DNA from: G963668605 sp963793625
GTDB taxonomy: Bacteria > Acidobacteriota > Terriglobia > Bryobacterales > Bryobacteraceae
Direction of reading: 5' to 3'
NCBI GenBank assembly: GCA_963793625.1
Contig: CAWCAT010000015.1
Location: 186,001 to 250,000, forward strand
DNA: 64,000 bases
The first letter of the stretch is position 1, and each line of letters opens with the position of its first letter. Made by a program: the position numbers and the translations under genes. The notes beneath the pieces were generated by a model. The model was not told where the DNA came from. It did no database searches and was given only the letters and a program-made list of their open reading frames with translations. Below are positions 53,139 to 63,605 of this stretch, one piece after another.

Positions 53139-55108
53139 ATGACACACATCATCCGGTTCCTGCTCCTCGCGGCCGTCCTCTCCTCCACAGCCCTCCAGGG
53201 CGCATCCTTCCGCAAACTCATGTCACTCGATGGCACCGCCAACACCGGCCTCCATGTCTGGACCGATGTAGTCAACGTCTACATCCTGCGCAGCGGCGAG
53301 AACGCAGTGCTCATCGATCTGGGCGACGGCAGCGTGCTCTCGCATCTCCATGAGATCGGCGTCCGGCGCGTCGAATGGGTGCTCTTCACGCATCATCACC
53401 GCGAGCAGTCGCAAGGTTACCCACTACTTAGTAAGTGGTCCCCTAAAATCGGAGCGCCGGAGGCTGAACGCGCGTTGTTCGAAGGCCCCACGAAGTTTCG
53501 CGCCATGAAGCCTGCGCTGGGCGATCGTTTCACTGTCCATGGCGCAAGCTTTGTGCGGCCTGGCCTGCAGCCAATCCCTCTCGATCGTGGCTTCGCGAAG
53601 ATGGATGAGTTTGTCTGGCGCGGCATCGCTCTGCGGGCCGTCGATACTCGCGGAAACAGTCCCGGCGGCATGAGCTACCTCTGGAAGCACGCCGATGGAT
53701 GGGTGGCGTTTTCGGGCGACGTGATGCTCGCCGGAGCCCGCATGCACAACTGGTTCGATACCGAGTGGGACTACAGCTTCGCGGCTGGAATCTACGCGCT
53801 CCACGGTTCCGCGGCATTGCTGCACGCGTTCGATCCCATGCTCCTGCTGCCCTCACACGGTCCGGAAATTCGTGCTCCGCGCGCGCAGCTTCAGGAGTAC
53901 CAGAAGAAGCTGGAAAAGCTGGCAAGCCTGGTCGTGCGCGGCTACCGCATTTTCACCTTCGCCTCCGCCGACCAGGACCCGGTCTCCAAGCCGACCGTGG
54001 TTCCGCACGTCTGGCAGGTGACGCCGCACATCTACAAATTCAAAGGTCCTGAATACTGGCCGAACATGAACCTGATTGTGGCCGATAACGGCCACGCCCT
54101 CGCGGTGGACTGCGGTCTGTTCGACGACGCATTCCTGGATCAGGCGCTCGAAGGCATGCGCAAGAGCATGGGGTTGAAGCAAATCGACGCCTGCGTGATC
54201 TCCCATATGCACGGCGACCACATGCTGAATGCCCCTTACTTACGCAAGAAATTCGGCACGCAGGTCTGGGCTCTGCAGGACATGGTCAACAAGCTGGAAC
54301 ACCCCGAGCGCTTCGACTACGCCGCTTCCGTGCAGTCCTATCGGAAAGGCTTCGACTCCGTAAAGGTGGATCGCGCCTTCAAGCCCGGCGAGACCTTCGA
54401 CTGGCAAGGCTACAAGTTGACCATCGATTGGATGCCCGGCCAGACTGAATTCGCACTTTGTTTGACCGGCACTATCGACGGCCGCAAGGTCGCCTTCACC
54501 GGCGACAACATCTTCGCGAACCCTGCGGATCCCGCCCAGAACGGCCACGAAGCGATCGTGGCGCGCAATAGCGGAATCCTGGAGGAAGGCTATATCTACG
54601 GCGCGGAGTATCTACGCGTCTCCAGCCGGACCTGCTTCTGGGTGGACATTCCTGGGTGATGGATCGTCCCGCGAAGTTGATCGACCGCTATCGCCAGTGG
54701 GCTTACGACATGCGCGAGGGCTTTCGCGCGCTCAGCACCGATGAGGATTACCGCTATTGGTTCGATCCGTATTGGGTGCGCGCCGAACCCTACCGCACAA
54801 CGCTAAAGAGCGGTGAAGCAACCGAGGTCGTGATCAACGTCCGCAACTTCCGAAAGAAAAATCAGGTGCATCGGATCGAGATCCACACGCCCCCCGGCAT
54901 CGTCGCCGAGCCCGCGGTCCTCGAAGGCACTCTACACAACGAAACACGCAAAGGCTTCCCCATTCGCCTGCGATCAAACGACGCAGTTCCAGGACTGAAG
55001 ATCATAGCTCTCGATATCACGCTCGATGGCCGCCGCTACGGCGAGTTGTTCGATTTCATGATCGATGTTATTGGGGACGATAAGAAATTGATCGGGAAAT
55101 CAAAGTAG
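53139..55108 (+). CDS. Exported protein with two metallo-beta-lactamase domains, one frameshift
   Basis: A ~655-residue protein with a signal peptide ('HIIRFLLLAAVLSSTALQG'); the start may be 53124 or 53139. The first MBL domain has 'VLFTHHHREQSQGYPLL' (metal motif altered from HxHxDH to HHHREQ) and 'DGWVAFSGDVMLAGARMHNW'. The second has a canonical 'VISHMHGDHMLNAP' and 'KVAFTGDNIFANP'. The frame stops at 54659, but one added base near 54618 restores 'LQPDLLLGGHSWVMDRPAKL' and a C-terminal beta domain ('VRAEPYRTTLKSGEATEVVI'). The second domain is probably the active hydrolase. A broken beta-helix gene follows 38 bases later. Confidence 0.75.
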
Positions 55109-55146
55109 GCGACGGCATCGCGTAAGCGATATAATTTCGCAACATC

Positions 55147-57099
55147 ATGTGCTCTAAACTTTGTACCCTCGTATTTCTGGTAGCCGCGGGCGTGCACGCG
55201 CAAAATGCCACGCAAGCCGGCAAGTTCGTCGTCGAGCATCCGACGCTGTTGAACCTGGGATTTGAATGGGCGATCAGCGGCGATGCGAATCGCAACGCGA
55301 CGGTCGCCGTGCAGTTTCGCGCGGTGGGCGAATCCGGCTGGCAAGCCGGCGCTGCCGCTGGTGCGGATCGGCGGCGAGCGCGTCTTCCGGAAGGCGCGAG
55401 AATCTCGATTACACCGTGCCCGACGGCTTCGCCGGCAGCATCCTGAATCTGCAGCCAGGCACTGAATACGAATGCCGCTTTCAACTTGACCGATCCGGAT
55501 GGCGCGAGCGGCCAGACGACGCACACGGTGCAGGTGAAGACGCGCACGGAGCCGCAGGCCGTCCAAAGAAGGCCGCACGCTGCACGTCTATCCGCCGGAC
55601 TACCAAGGTGAGCGCATGGAGCCCAGCTTCACCAGCATCCTGGAGGCCTACTACGGCGCCGGGCTGGGCGACTGGAGCGTCGTCTGGGAGCGGCGGGCGC
55701 AGCCCGGCGACACGATGCTGCTGCACGCCGGACTGTACCGGCCCGAGCGGCTGAATTATGTGGATCCGATGATGACGCCGTTCGACGGCACGATGTCGCT
55801 GACGCTCAAGGGAACGCCGGAGAAGCCGATCACGATCAAGGCGGCCGGCGACGGCGAGGTGATCTTCGACGGGGCGGGGAATCACCGTCTGTTCGACGTG
55901 ATGGCGTCGCAGTATCACATCTTCGACGGGACTGACGATTCGCAACACCGACGTCGGCGATCTTCGCCGGGCAGAAGGAGGTGCTGGGCGCCGTCGGGCT
56001 GACGGTGAAGAACTGCCGCTTCGAGAACGTGGGGTTCGGCGTCTGGACGGAGTACGCCGGGTCGAGCGATTTCTACATCGCCGACAATTTGTTCCTCGGC
56101 CGCGACGACCGCTTCCGGCTGATCGGCTGGACCGGGCCGTATGTGGGCCAGCGCGGGGCCCTACGGCTCGCATCAGCTGACGAGCTACTACGCGATCAAG
56201 GTCTACGGTCCGGGGCACGTGATCGCGCACAATGCGATCGCGTACTTCCACGATGCGATCGGCATTTCGACTTACGGAACGCCGGAGAAGGATCCCGACC
56301 GGCGGGCATCGTCGATCGACATCTACGGCAACGACATGCACATGTCGAATGACGATTTCGTCGAGACCGATGGCGGGGTGCACAACGTGCGCGTCTTCAA
56401 CAACCGCGGAGTCAATGCCGCGCACGGCGGCTACAGTTCGCAGCCCGTGTTTGGCGGGCCGGTGTACTTCATTCGGAACATCCTGTATCACGTGCCCAGC
56501 GGTGTCGCGTTCAAGTTCTCGGCCAAGCCGGCGGGCCTGTTCGTGTATCCACAACACGATCATCGGCGAGCAGACGCCTGCGCGATCCGTCCTCGAACAT
56601 GCACTTCCGCAACAACCTGTTTCTGGGCCGGGACACGCCGGATCGCGGCATCATGGCCTGGGCCAACGCGACGGATGCGTTCAGTACGGACTACAACGGC
56701 TTCCGCCCGAACAAGGGAGTTGCCGCGCAGTATTCGTGGCTGGCGCCAAAGCCGGCCAGCGCCTGTACGAGCCCAAGCCGGAAGACTGGAAGAGCTTCGC
56801 GACTCTGGCGGAGTTCCGCGCGGCGACGAGGCAGGAGACGCACGGCATCGAAGTCGATTTCGATATCTTCGAGCGCATGGCCCCGCCGGATCCGGCCAAG
56901 CGCCACGCCGTGTATCACGCGATGGACCTGAACTTCCGATTGAAGCCGGGCAGCAAGGCGGTGGATGCCGGCGTCCCGATTCCGACGGTAAACGACGGCT
57001 TCGTGGGCCGCGCTCCGGACCTGGGCGCGTTGGAAGTGGGCGCGCCGGAGCTTCGAGTACGGCCCGCGCTGGCTGACCTGGCAGCCGTTTTACAGATAG
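55147..57099 (+). pseudogene. Right-handed parallel beta-helix exported protein with about eleven frameshifts
   Basis: A ~650-residue protein can be pieced together from frames on the plus strand. Segments in order are a signal ('KLCTLVFLVAAGVHAQ'), an Ig-like part ('LDYTVPDGFAGSILNLQPGT'), 'EPSFTSILEAYYGAGLGDWS', and beta-helix coils ('HRLFDVMASQYHIFDG', 'VGLTVKNCRFENVGFGVWTE', 'SSIDIYGNDMHMSNDDFVET', 'MHFRNNLFLGRDTPDRGIMA'). The end is 'FKLKPGS'-like coil 'LNFRLKPGSKAVDAGVPIP' and 'YGPRWLTWQPFYR'. Switches occur near 55342, 55395, 55478, 55565, 55930, 55955, 56150, 56550, 56585, 56745 and 57050. There are few in-frame stops otherwise. Such proteins bind or cleave polysaccharides. Confidence 0.7.
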
Positions 57100-57119
57100 A
57101 CGCGATACACTTTTCAAAG

Positions 57120-60101
57120 ATGCGAATTCTTAATTTATTCCTACTCCTTTCCGTATGCTCCCTCGCGGCGGAACGTGTTCCTCAATCGGCCAGGCAGATT
57201 CCCATCGCTCACGATGTGGATGTAGTTGTTGTGGGCGGTTCCACCGGCGCTGTTGCAGCTGCTGTGCACGCGGCACAGGCGGGGGCTAAAGTTTTTCTCG
57301 TGGCTCCGAAAACGTATCTCGGCGAAGATATGTGCGCCACGATGCGGCTCTGGCTCGAAACAGGGGAGGATCCGAAGCACCCGTTGGCGCGTCGGATTTT
57401 CTCGGACTGGGACGCAGGGCCCGCAACTTCGAATGCGGCAGTGTCGCGCGATCCGGTGCGCCCGCTGCACGTTAAGAAGACGCTGGATGAAGCGTTGCTG
57501 GGGGCGAAGGTGCCTTACCTGTTTAGCTCGTACGCAACGGATCTGTTGCGCGGAAGCGGCGGCGAAGTTGCAGGGGTGGTAATTGCGAATAGGGCAGGGC
57601 GGCAGGCTGTTCGCGCCAAGGTCATCATAGATGCGACCTCGCGCGCGTGGGTAGCGAGACTTGCAGGTGCGAGCTTTGAGCCGTTCGCTTCCGGAGTGTA
57701 TGAATTCCGGCGGTATGTCGTGGGTGGTCCGCTCAAGTCCGGCGCGAACGTTTCGGCGAAGGCGCTCCCCTTGGAATACCGGGGTGACGGAAGCCTGAAA
57801 ATGAAAGCTGCAGCGGGCGAGAAGGGATTACCAATCGTCGAGTACCGGCTGCGGATTGCCATGAAAGACGGCTCGTTCGCATCCCTGGCATTGGCCGAGC
57901 AAACGGCCCGCGACCTGACGTTTGATCCGGCGCAACGCGCTGCATCCGACGAACTGTTTCTCGCGCCGCCCGATGCCCTGAAGAGTCAGCGGCGCCAGCG
58001 CGGAGCCTGGAAGGGTGCGGCTGTGTTGGATCTCGGCGCACTGCGTCCGGCGGGGTTGAAGGGTTTGTACGTTCTTGGCGGCAACGCGGATGTGGCCCGA
58101 ACTCAAGTGGAGCAACTGCTGCGTCCTCCGGCCCTGATCGAATTAGGAGCGCGGGTGGGCGAGGCGGCGGCAAAAGAGGCTGCTGCGGCGCGGAAGTTGG
58201 CCACAGTTTCAGTCGCGGCGGGCGCCCTCGCGACGGGCCGTGGTGACGTGCGCGAATTATTGGAGGGCGAGCGAGCGATTCCAACGGCTTCGGCCAGGAT
58301 TGACTCTCCGGCAGGTGGACTACCCGTGCTGGGCTCCTATGACGTGGTCGTTGTCGGCGGCGGGACGGGCGGCGCTCCGGCGGCGATTTCGGCGGGGCGC
58401 GCCGGCGCAAAGACGCTGGTCGTGGAATACCTCTCAGGTCTGGGCGGGGTTGGGACGATGGGAATGATCTCGACGTACTGGTGGGGCTTCCGGGGCGGCT
58501 TTACAAAGGAAGTTCCGGGGACGGGAACTCGGCAACCAGGCGATAATCCGCGTTTCACCTGGGATCCATTGGAGCGCTCCAACTGGTACCGCACGCAGAT
58601 TCGTCAGGGTGGCGGAGAGATCTGGTTCGGCGCGATGGGTGCAGGCACCTACATGGAAGGCAATCACGTGAAAGGTGTGGTCGTAGCCACGCCACAAGGC
58701 CGCGGGGTGGTGCTTGCAAAGGCTGTGATTGACGCAACCGGCAATGCTGATGTCGCAAAGGCGGCGGGTGCTGGAACGATCGAGACCGGATCGTCTGAGC
58801 TTGCGGTGCAGGGCACCGGGCTTCCTTCCATAAATCTGAGCCAGAAGTACACGAATACCGATTTCACGATCACGGATGATTCCGACATGACGGACGTGTG
58901 GCACACGATGGTGTACGCCAAGAACAAACACGCCAGCCAATTCGATATCGGACAACTGATCGACAGCCGCGAGCGGCGGCGAATCGTGGGCGATTTTGAG
59001 ATGGGCATTCTCGATCAGATGCTCAACCGGCACTACCCGGATACGGTGGCGGTGGCGTACTCCAACTTCGACACACATGGATACACGGTCCATCCGTACT
59101 TCCTGATTGACCACCCGGAAAAGAAGGGCGTTACAGTCGATATCCCTTACCGCTGTCTGTTGCCGAAAGGTGTGGAAGGACTGTTGACGATCGGCCTCGG
59201 AATCAGCGTGCAGCGCGACGCCGTACCGCTGGTTCGCATGCAGCCGGATGTCCAGAATCACGGCTACGCCGCAGGACTCGCGGCGGCAACTGCGGCCCAG
59301 AGTGGCACGACACCGCGCGGGATCGATTTGAAGAAGTTACAAAAACGGCTGGTCGATTTGGATATCGTGCCAGCGCGCGTGTTGACCGATTCCGATTCGT
59401 TCCCTATTTCGGATGAGAAGCTGCAACTTGCAATCGCCGGTTACCCGCAGGACCACCGGCTTGCAGCCGCACTGATGAGCCGGCCTGAATCGGCGTCCCC
59501 GATGTTGCGCAAAAGCTATCGTGACGCGCGTTCGGAGAAGGACAAATTGGAGTACGCGATGATGCTCGCCGCGCTCGGGGACGCGACGGGAGCGCAGACG
59601 ATAGTGGCGGCGCTCGATGCGTCGAAATGGGACGCTGGTTGGCGTTACGTGGGCATGGGGCAGTTCGGCTCAGCGCTGAGCACGGTCAACCGGTATCTGG
59701 TGCTGCTTGGCCAAACCCACGACCGGCAGGCGCTCGATGCGATTCTGCGCAAGGCACGCGAATTGACTCCGGATGCCGAATTTTCACATTTCCGTGCGAT
59801 CGCGCTTGCACTGGAATCGATTGGCGATCCGCGAGCGGCCGATACACTTGCCCTGATGCTGGCGAATCCTGAAGTGCGCGGGTATGCTGTTACTGACGTG
59901 GAGCGGGCGCGCGCGCTTTCCGGTCTCAATTTGAACGAGACGCACACGCGGGCGTTCTCACTGCGGGAGCTATCGCTGGCTCGCGCGCTGTACCGTTGCG
60001 GCGACAAGCAAGGCCTTGGCAAAAAGGTGCTGGAGGAGTATACGAAGGACCTGAGAGGACACTTCGCTAAGCACGCGCAGGCTGTGCTGAAGGAGCGCTG
60101 A
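57120..60101 (+). CDS. Double-module FAD-dependent oxidoreductase with helical C-terminus
   Basis: A 993-residue exported protein (signal 'RILNLFLLLSVCSLAAE') from the ATG at 57120. It has two FAD_oxidored-type modules in tandem. The first has 'VVVVGGSTGAVAAAVHAAQA' (~35-54) and 'VIIDATSRAWVARLAGA'. The second has 'VVVVGGGTGGAPAAISAGRA' (~408-427), 'GLGGVGTMGMISTYWWGF', 'AVIDATGNADVAKAAGAGT' and 'RMQPDVQNHGYAAGLAAATA'. The last ~220 residues are HEAT-like helices ('RSEKDKLEYAMMLAALGDAT', 'LALMLANPEVRGYAVTDVE'). Most PF12831 proteins have one module; this fusion is unusual. The gene is intact. It converges with the toroid gene (5-base gap) and follows the beta-helix pseudogene by 20 bases. Confidence 0.85.
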   Translation: MRILNLFLLLSVCSLAAERVPQSARQIPIAHDVDVVVVGGSTGAVAAAVHAAQAGAKVFLVAPKTYLGEDMCATMRLWLETGEDPKHPLARRIFSDWDAGPATSNAAVSRDPVRPLHVKKTLDEALLGAKVPYLFSSYATDLLRGSGGEVAGVVIANRAGRQAVRAKVIIDATSRAWVARLAGASFEPFASGVYEFRRYVVGGPLKSGANVSAKALPLEYRGDGSLKMKAAAGEKGLPIVEYRLRIAMKDGSFASLALAEQTARDLTFDPAQRAASDELFLAPPDALKSQRRQRGAWKGAAVLDLGALRPAGLKGLYVLGGNADVARTQVEQLLRPPALIELGARVGEAAAKEAAAARKLATVSVAAGALATGRGDVRELLEGERAIPTASARIDSPAGGLPVLGSYDVVVVGGGTGGAPAAISAGRAGAKTLVVEYLSGLGGVGTMGMISTYWWGFRGGFTKEVPGTGTRQPGDNPRFTWDPLERSNWYRTQIRQGGGEIWFGAMGAGTYMEGNHVKGVVVATPQGRGVVLAKAVIDATGNADVAKAAGAGTIETGSSELAVQGTGLPSINLSQKYTNTDFTITDDSDMTDVWHTMVYAKNKHASQFDIGQLIDSRERRRIVGDFEMGILDQMLNRHYPDTVAVAYSNFDTHGYTVHPYFLIDHPEKKGVTVDIPYRCLLPKGVEGLLTIGLGISVQRDAVPLVRMQPDVQNHGYAAGLAAATAAQSGTTPRGIDLKKLQKRLVDLDIVPARVLTDSDSFPISDEKLQLAIAGYPQDHRLAAALMSRPESASPMLRKSYRDARSEKDKLEYAMMLAALGDATGAQTIVAALDASKWDAGWRYVGMGQFGSALSTVNRYLVLLGQTHDRQALDAILRKARELTPDAEFSHFRAIALALESIGDPRAADTLALMLANPEVRGYAVTDVERARALSGLNLNETHTRAFSLRELSLARALYRCGDKQGLGKKVLEEYTKDLRGHFAKHAQAVLKER

Positions 60102-60106
60102 TCTGC

Positions 60107-63100
60107 CTATTGCTTCACCGCCTCCACGCGCCAGCTAACTGGCGAGGTGAGGTCGTTTACGCGTACGGAGAACTCGCAGGGATATCGATTGACATCGACC
60201 CTGTGCTCGGATCCGCTGCCGGCGCGCCAGACGAGACGCGCGCCTTTGCAGTCCTTCATTCCGGCGGCGACATAGACGTAGAGATCGCGCCAGGCAAAGG
60301 GCGCGACGCTCAGCACTGTGCCTACGGCTTCGAACGGTGCTCCGGTCACGCGCTGTCGCTCTATGGCGGCCGACGAAGGGAGCCGTAGTGTGGCGGGGGG
60401 TGCGCTGCGATGGGTGGGTACGTTGATCGTGACGCCCTCCAGCGTGAGCACGGCCATGCCGCGCGCGGGGAGGGTGAGAGAGATGGCGCGCTCACGGACC
60501 AGGAGCGGAGCCGATAAGTTGCCGTTGATGCGCAGTGCCACGTTCGCTCCGTCTTTTACGCGACCGATCACCGCTGGATCGAAGTCTACGCGCAGCTTCT
60601 GCGGCTCCGCCACCTGATTCAGCAGCATTACGTGGAATCGCCCGTCACCGTGAGCAAGCACGCGGTCCACGTTGATGTTGTCCACGGTAGCAGCGGTGCG
60701 GTGGAGCCAGGGCCAGGCAGTCTGTCCATAGACGGATCCGGGCGCATGTCCGAATAGTCGGCTGTCGAACCAGACGTAGCCATTCTGGCGAGTGGCTGGG
60801 AAGCGCACCTGTCCACCCGAACGCATCTCGGCATCGGTGAAGAGGTAGTCGACCACAAAGGCAGTGAATGATGGAATGTGATGGTAGTAAAGCGATGTAA
60901 CATCCGGACCTTCGGTCGGGTAGTTGGGTTTCTGATATTGATTCGTGAAGCCCATGATGTAATAGCCCGGGTAGTTAGTGAATCGGCCTATAACTGCATT
61001 GCGGGCGGCAGTCAGGAAGATAGGATCGCGAGTAAGTGCGGCTAAGCGCAGTAAGTTTGGCGCCCAGACATTCATGATGATGTTAGCTTCCTCACCAGTG
61101 CGGGCGTAAGTGAAGGGTTGTTCCAGACCCAGCCCGACATTGCTCACCTGCCAGGCCGGCACGCGCTGCTCGGCTAGCTTGGAAGGCGGCAGGCCCGGCG
61201 GCGATGCGCCAGCGGAACTTCTCTCATCGTAAACGCCGAGACGGTAGCGATAGTCGCCGAAGTACCAGAGGTGGCGCTCGCCTGAGAACGTTCCGCCGGG
61301 GTGAATTGTGCGGTCGCCTTCCGGCACCATCGGGTGTACCCAGATCGTGGTGAGCAACCAGCGCGCGCCCTCGGCTGCTGCATCCAGAAAGCGCTTCTCG
61401 CCAGTGGCCTCGTAGATGTGCAGCAGCCCCTCCCAATCGGGAACAAACGAGACGTTGAGGAATGGCTGCGTGCCCAGGTCGCCGGTGGGCAGGCGCGTCA
61501 AATGTTGTGCGATGTAGCTGTCCGCTCCTTCGATAGCCCGCTGCTTCCACTGTGGGTCGCCGGTGAGACGGTAGAGTGCCAAAGCATCTTCGAAGGATTG
61601 CACATGGTTGCCGCCGATCGTGGGCCGGGCGGTCCCATCCGGCTTTCGGGACAGTTCTCCGAATGCCGCACTTTTACCCTGTGTCATGGCATAGGCAGAC
61701 GCCATCACAGTAGCGCCATAGGGCGCGGCTGGGCCCCCCAGCGGAGCACCCGTGTAATATGAAAGGCCGTAGGGTTCGACTGCTGCGAAGTGCGGGCTGG
61801 CACGCGAGAGCAGATATTCGAGCGAGGGTAGTGCGTAGCGCTTGTAGAAGTTCTCGTCGCCGGTCAGTAAGTACAGACTTAGATAAATTAGCGGTGAGGA
61901 ATGCGTCACCGTGTTGCGCGACTCGATGTTCCAGGGGCCTTTAGCGCGGTCGTCCCAGCCAAGCCCGCTTTTGATGACGTCAAATAGATTGAGCGCGGCG
62001 TCGGAAAGCGAGCCATATACAGGGCGGCGATAGTCACGCAGCTGGAAACGCGAAGTGACGATCGATTCCCATGCCTTGTGCCACGGTCCGGGCTCCATCC
62101 ACACGATCAGACGGCCTAGAACAGGGCTGCGTCCATTGCTAACGCTGCCCGGTTGTCCCAGCACCGGAGTGTACACGAACGGCTGTGCCAGGCCATCCTC
62201 ATTGAGAAGTCCGAACGCGTAACGCGAGTTCTTCGAGGACGGCCACTCCGGCGAGAGCACTTCGGGGACGCCTACGAGGGCGTAAGAAATACCGCCGCGA
62301 TTCACGAGCGACAGCGGCGTGGGCATCAGGGCGCTGAGCATGGTGATCGGCTTGGCAGGCAGGCGGCGGCCCTGGAACATGAAGGGCAGGAGTACGAAAT
62401 CGAGATCCTTGGGTGCAGCCGCGACGCTGCCGTGATAACCAAGCGAGATGTGTCCGGCACGCGCCGGCACGAACGCCAGCGACAGTTCTGCCGAGGCATC
62501 GTCTGCTATGCGCCAGGTCGCGGAAAGCTGGCCTTCAGGGAGCGGGGGAAAGCTCAGTTCCACGGTCCGCTGATCACGCTGCAGCACGGCTGAGGGACGG
62601 AGCGAGCGCGCGATGCCGGAATTCCATGGCGCCGTAGCGGGACCGGAACGTGAATCAATGGATGCTCCACCGGCGCGGATCTTGATCGCAGGCGCCATCG
62701 TGGCATCCCAGGTGGGAAAGACCAGGGATGAGGCAATCTTCGGATCCTTATCAGGAGGGCGATAGAGCACGCGGTAGCTTTCGGCAGAAGGGTCGGAAGC
62801 GAGAGGTTGCCAGGTATCGCCGGAACGCACCGACGCGCACACGGCAATCGCAGGAGCATCCTCAGAGCGTGCGCGGTGAAAGGTCATCCTCACTCGGCCG
62901 TTGTCGAGCGTGGCCGCTGCTTCTGCTTCGATGCCGCCGAGCGGTGCCGGCACGATGCGGCGGGCGGGGTCGAGGGAAGCGATTTCAAGCTTTGCTTGTT
63001 CGGCCAGAGGCACACCAAGCTGAGTGGAGAGTCCGGATGGCTTCCATGCGAGATCTTGTGAAAGGACGAGCGAGTCGCAGCGGGCGAACGGAGTGCTGGT

Positions 63101-63496
63101 CTCACCGAGAATCACAAGCAGAGGACCGGCCGGTAGGTCGAAGACGCCGCCGTCTTCCCAATCCCAGCCGTCCATGCCCGTGCGGCGATGACGCCCGAAG
63201 AGTACATCCGAACGCCTGTCACCGAGCCGTACGGAGAAGTAGCGTGTGGCAGGTAGATAATCGGGATAATCCTTCGCGCGTACCCACAGACGCCACTTCC
63301 CCGCGGATGGAATGCGCACAGCACCAGCCGCGGGTGCGACGCCAGATGCAACACCAGTCTCCAGGTAACGCCCGACGACGCGTTGCGATGAGGCGGCCTG
63401 CCAGCCGCCGGTCATTTCCAGATCTACCGCTGCAATGCGAACCGCGCTGGCAGCGAACGCTAATCCGGGCAGCAGGGCTGCGATCAAAAGTTTCAC
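60107..63496 (-). CDS. Large exported (alpha/alpha)-toroid protein, probable polysaccharide-active enzyme
   Basis: A 1129-residue protein with a signal ('KLLIAALLPGLAFAASAVR'). Residues ~25-150 ('GGWQAASSQRVVGRYLETGV', 'WRLWVRAKDYPDYLPATRYF') resemble golvesin-C/carbohydrate-binding sandwich domains. A second beta region follows to ~480. The toroid covers ~500-900 ('SSPLIYLSLYLLTGDENFYK', 'GGNHVQSFEDALALYRLTGD', 'EGLLHIYEATGEKRFLDAAA', 'NIIMNVWAPNLLRLAALTRD'). A C-terminal beta sandwich ends it. Hairpin spacing fits heparinase-like lyases or GH toroids, but I see no family-specific catalytic set. Its tail-to-tail position with the double FAD protein makes a joint catabolic role possible. Confidence 0.65.
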   Translation of the reverse strand: MKLLIAALLPGLAFAASAVRIAAVDLEMTGGWQAASSQRVVGRYLETGVASGVAPAAGAVRIPSAGKWRLWVRAKDYPDYLPATRYFSVRLGDRRSDVLFGRHRRTGMDGWDWEDGGVFDLPAGPLLVILGETSTPFARCDSLVLSQDLAWKPSGLSTQLGVPLAEQAKLEIASLDPARRIVPAPLGGIEAEAAATLDNGRVRMTFHRARSEDAPAIAVCASVRSGDTWQPLASDPSAESYRVLYRPPDKDPKIASSLVFPTWDATMAPAIKIRAGGASIDSRSGPATAPWNSGIARSLRPSAVLQRDQRTVELSFPPLPEGQLSATWRIADDASAELSLAFVPARAGHISLGYHGSVAAAPKDLDFVLLPFMFQGRRLPAKPITMLSALMPTPLSLVNRGGISYALVGVPEVLSPEWPSSKNSRYAFGLLNEDGLAQPFVYTPVLGQPGSVSNGRSPVLGRLIVWMEPGPWHKAWESIVTSRFQLRDYRRPVYGSLSDAALNLFDVIKSGLGWDDRAKGPWNIESRNTVTHSSPLIYLSLYLLTGDENFYKRYALPSLEYLLSRASPHFAAVEPYGLSYYTGAPLGGPAAPYGATVMASAYAMTQGKSAAFGELSRKPDGTARPTIGGNHVQSFEDALALYRLTGDPQWKQRAIEGADSYIAQHLTRLPTGDLGTQPFLNVSFVPDWEGLLHIYEATGEKRFLDAAAEGARWLLTTIWVHPMVPEGDRTIHPGGTFSGERHLWYFGDYRYRLGVYDERSSAGASPPGLPPSKLAEQRVPAWQVSNVGLGLEQPFTYARTGEEANIIMNVWAPNLLRLAALTRDPIFLTAARNAVIGRFTNYPGYYIMGFTNQYQKPNYPTEGPDVTSLYYHHIPSFTAFVVDYLFTDAEMRSGGQVRFPATRQNGYVWFDSRLFGHAPGSVYGQTAWPWLHRTAATVDNINVDRVLAHGDGRFHVMLLNQVAEPQKLRVDFDPAVIGRVKDGANVALRINGNLSAPLLVRERAISLTLPARGMAVLTLEGVTINVPTHRSAPPATLRLPSSAAIERQRVTGAPFEAVGTVLSVAPFAWRDLYVYVAAGMKDCKGARLVWRAGSGSEHRVDVNRYPCEFSVRVNDLTSPVSWRVEAVKQ

Positions 63497-63605
63497 ATGT
63501 TAGGTATATCATCGAATCGGTCTGAGCTGACTAACCGGCGGACGATTTTAGTGATCGCCAGCCTGGGGTAAGGATCAGAATCGACGTGTCACCCGCATCT
63601 CTGGT

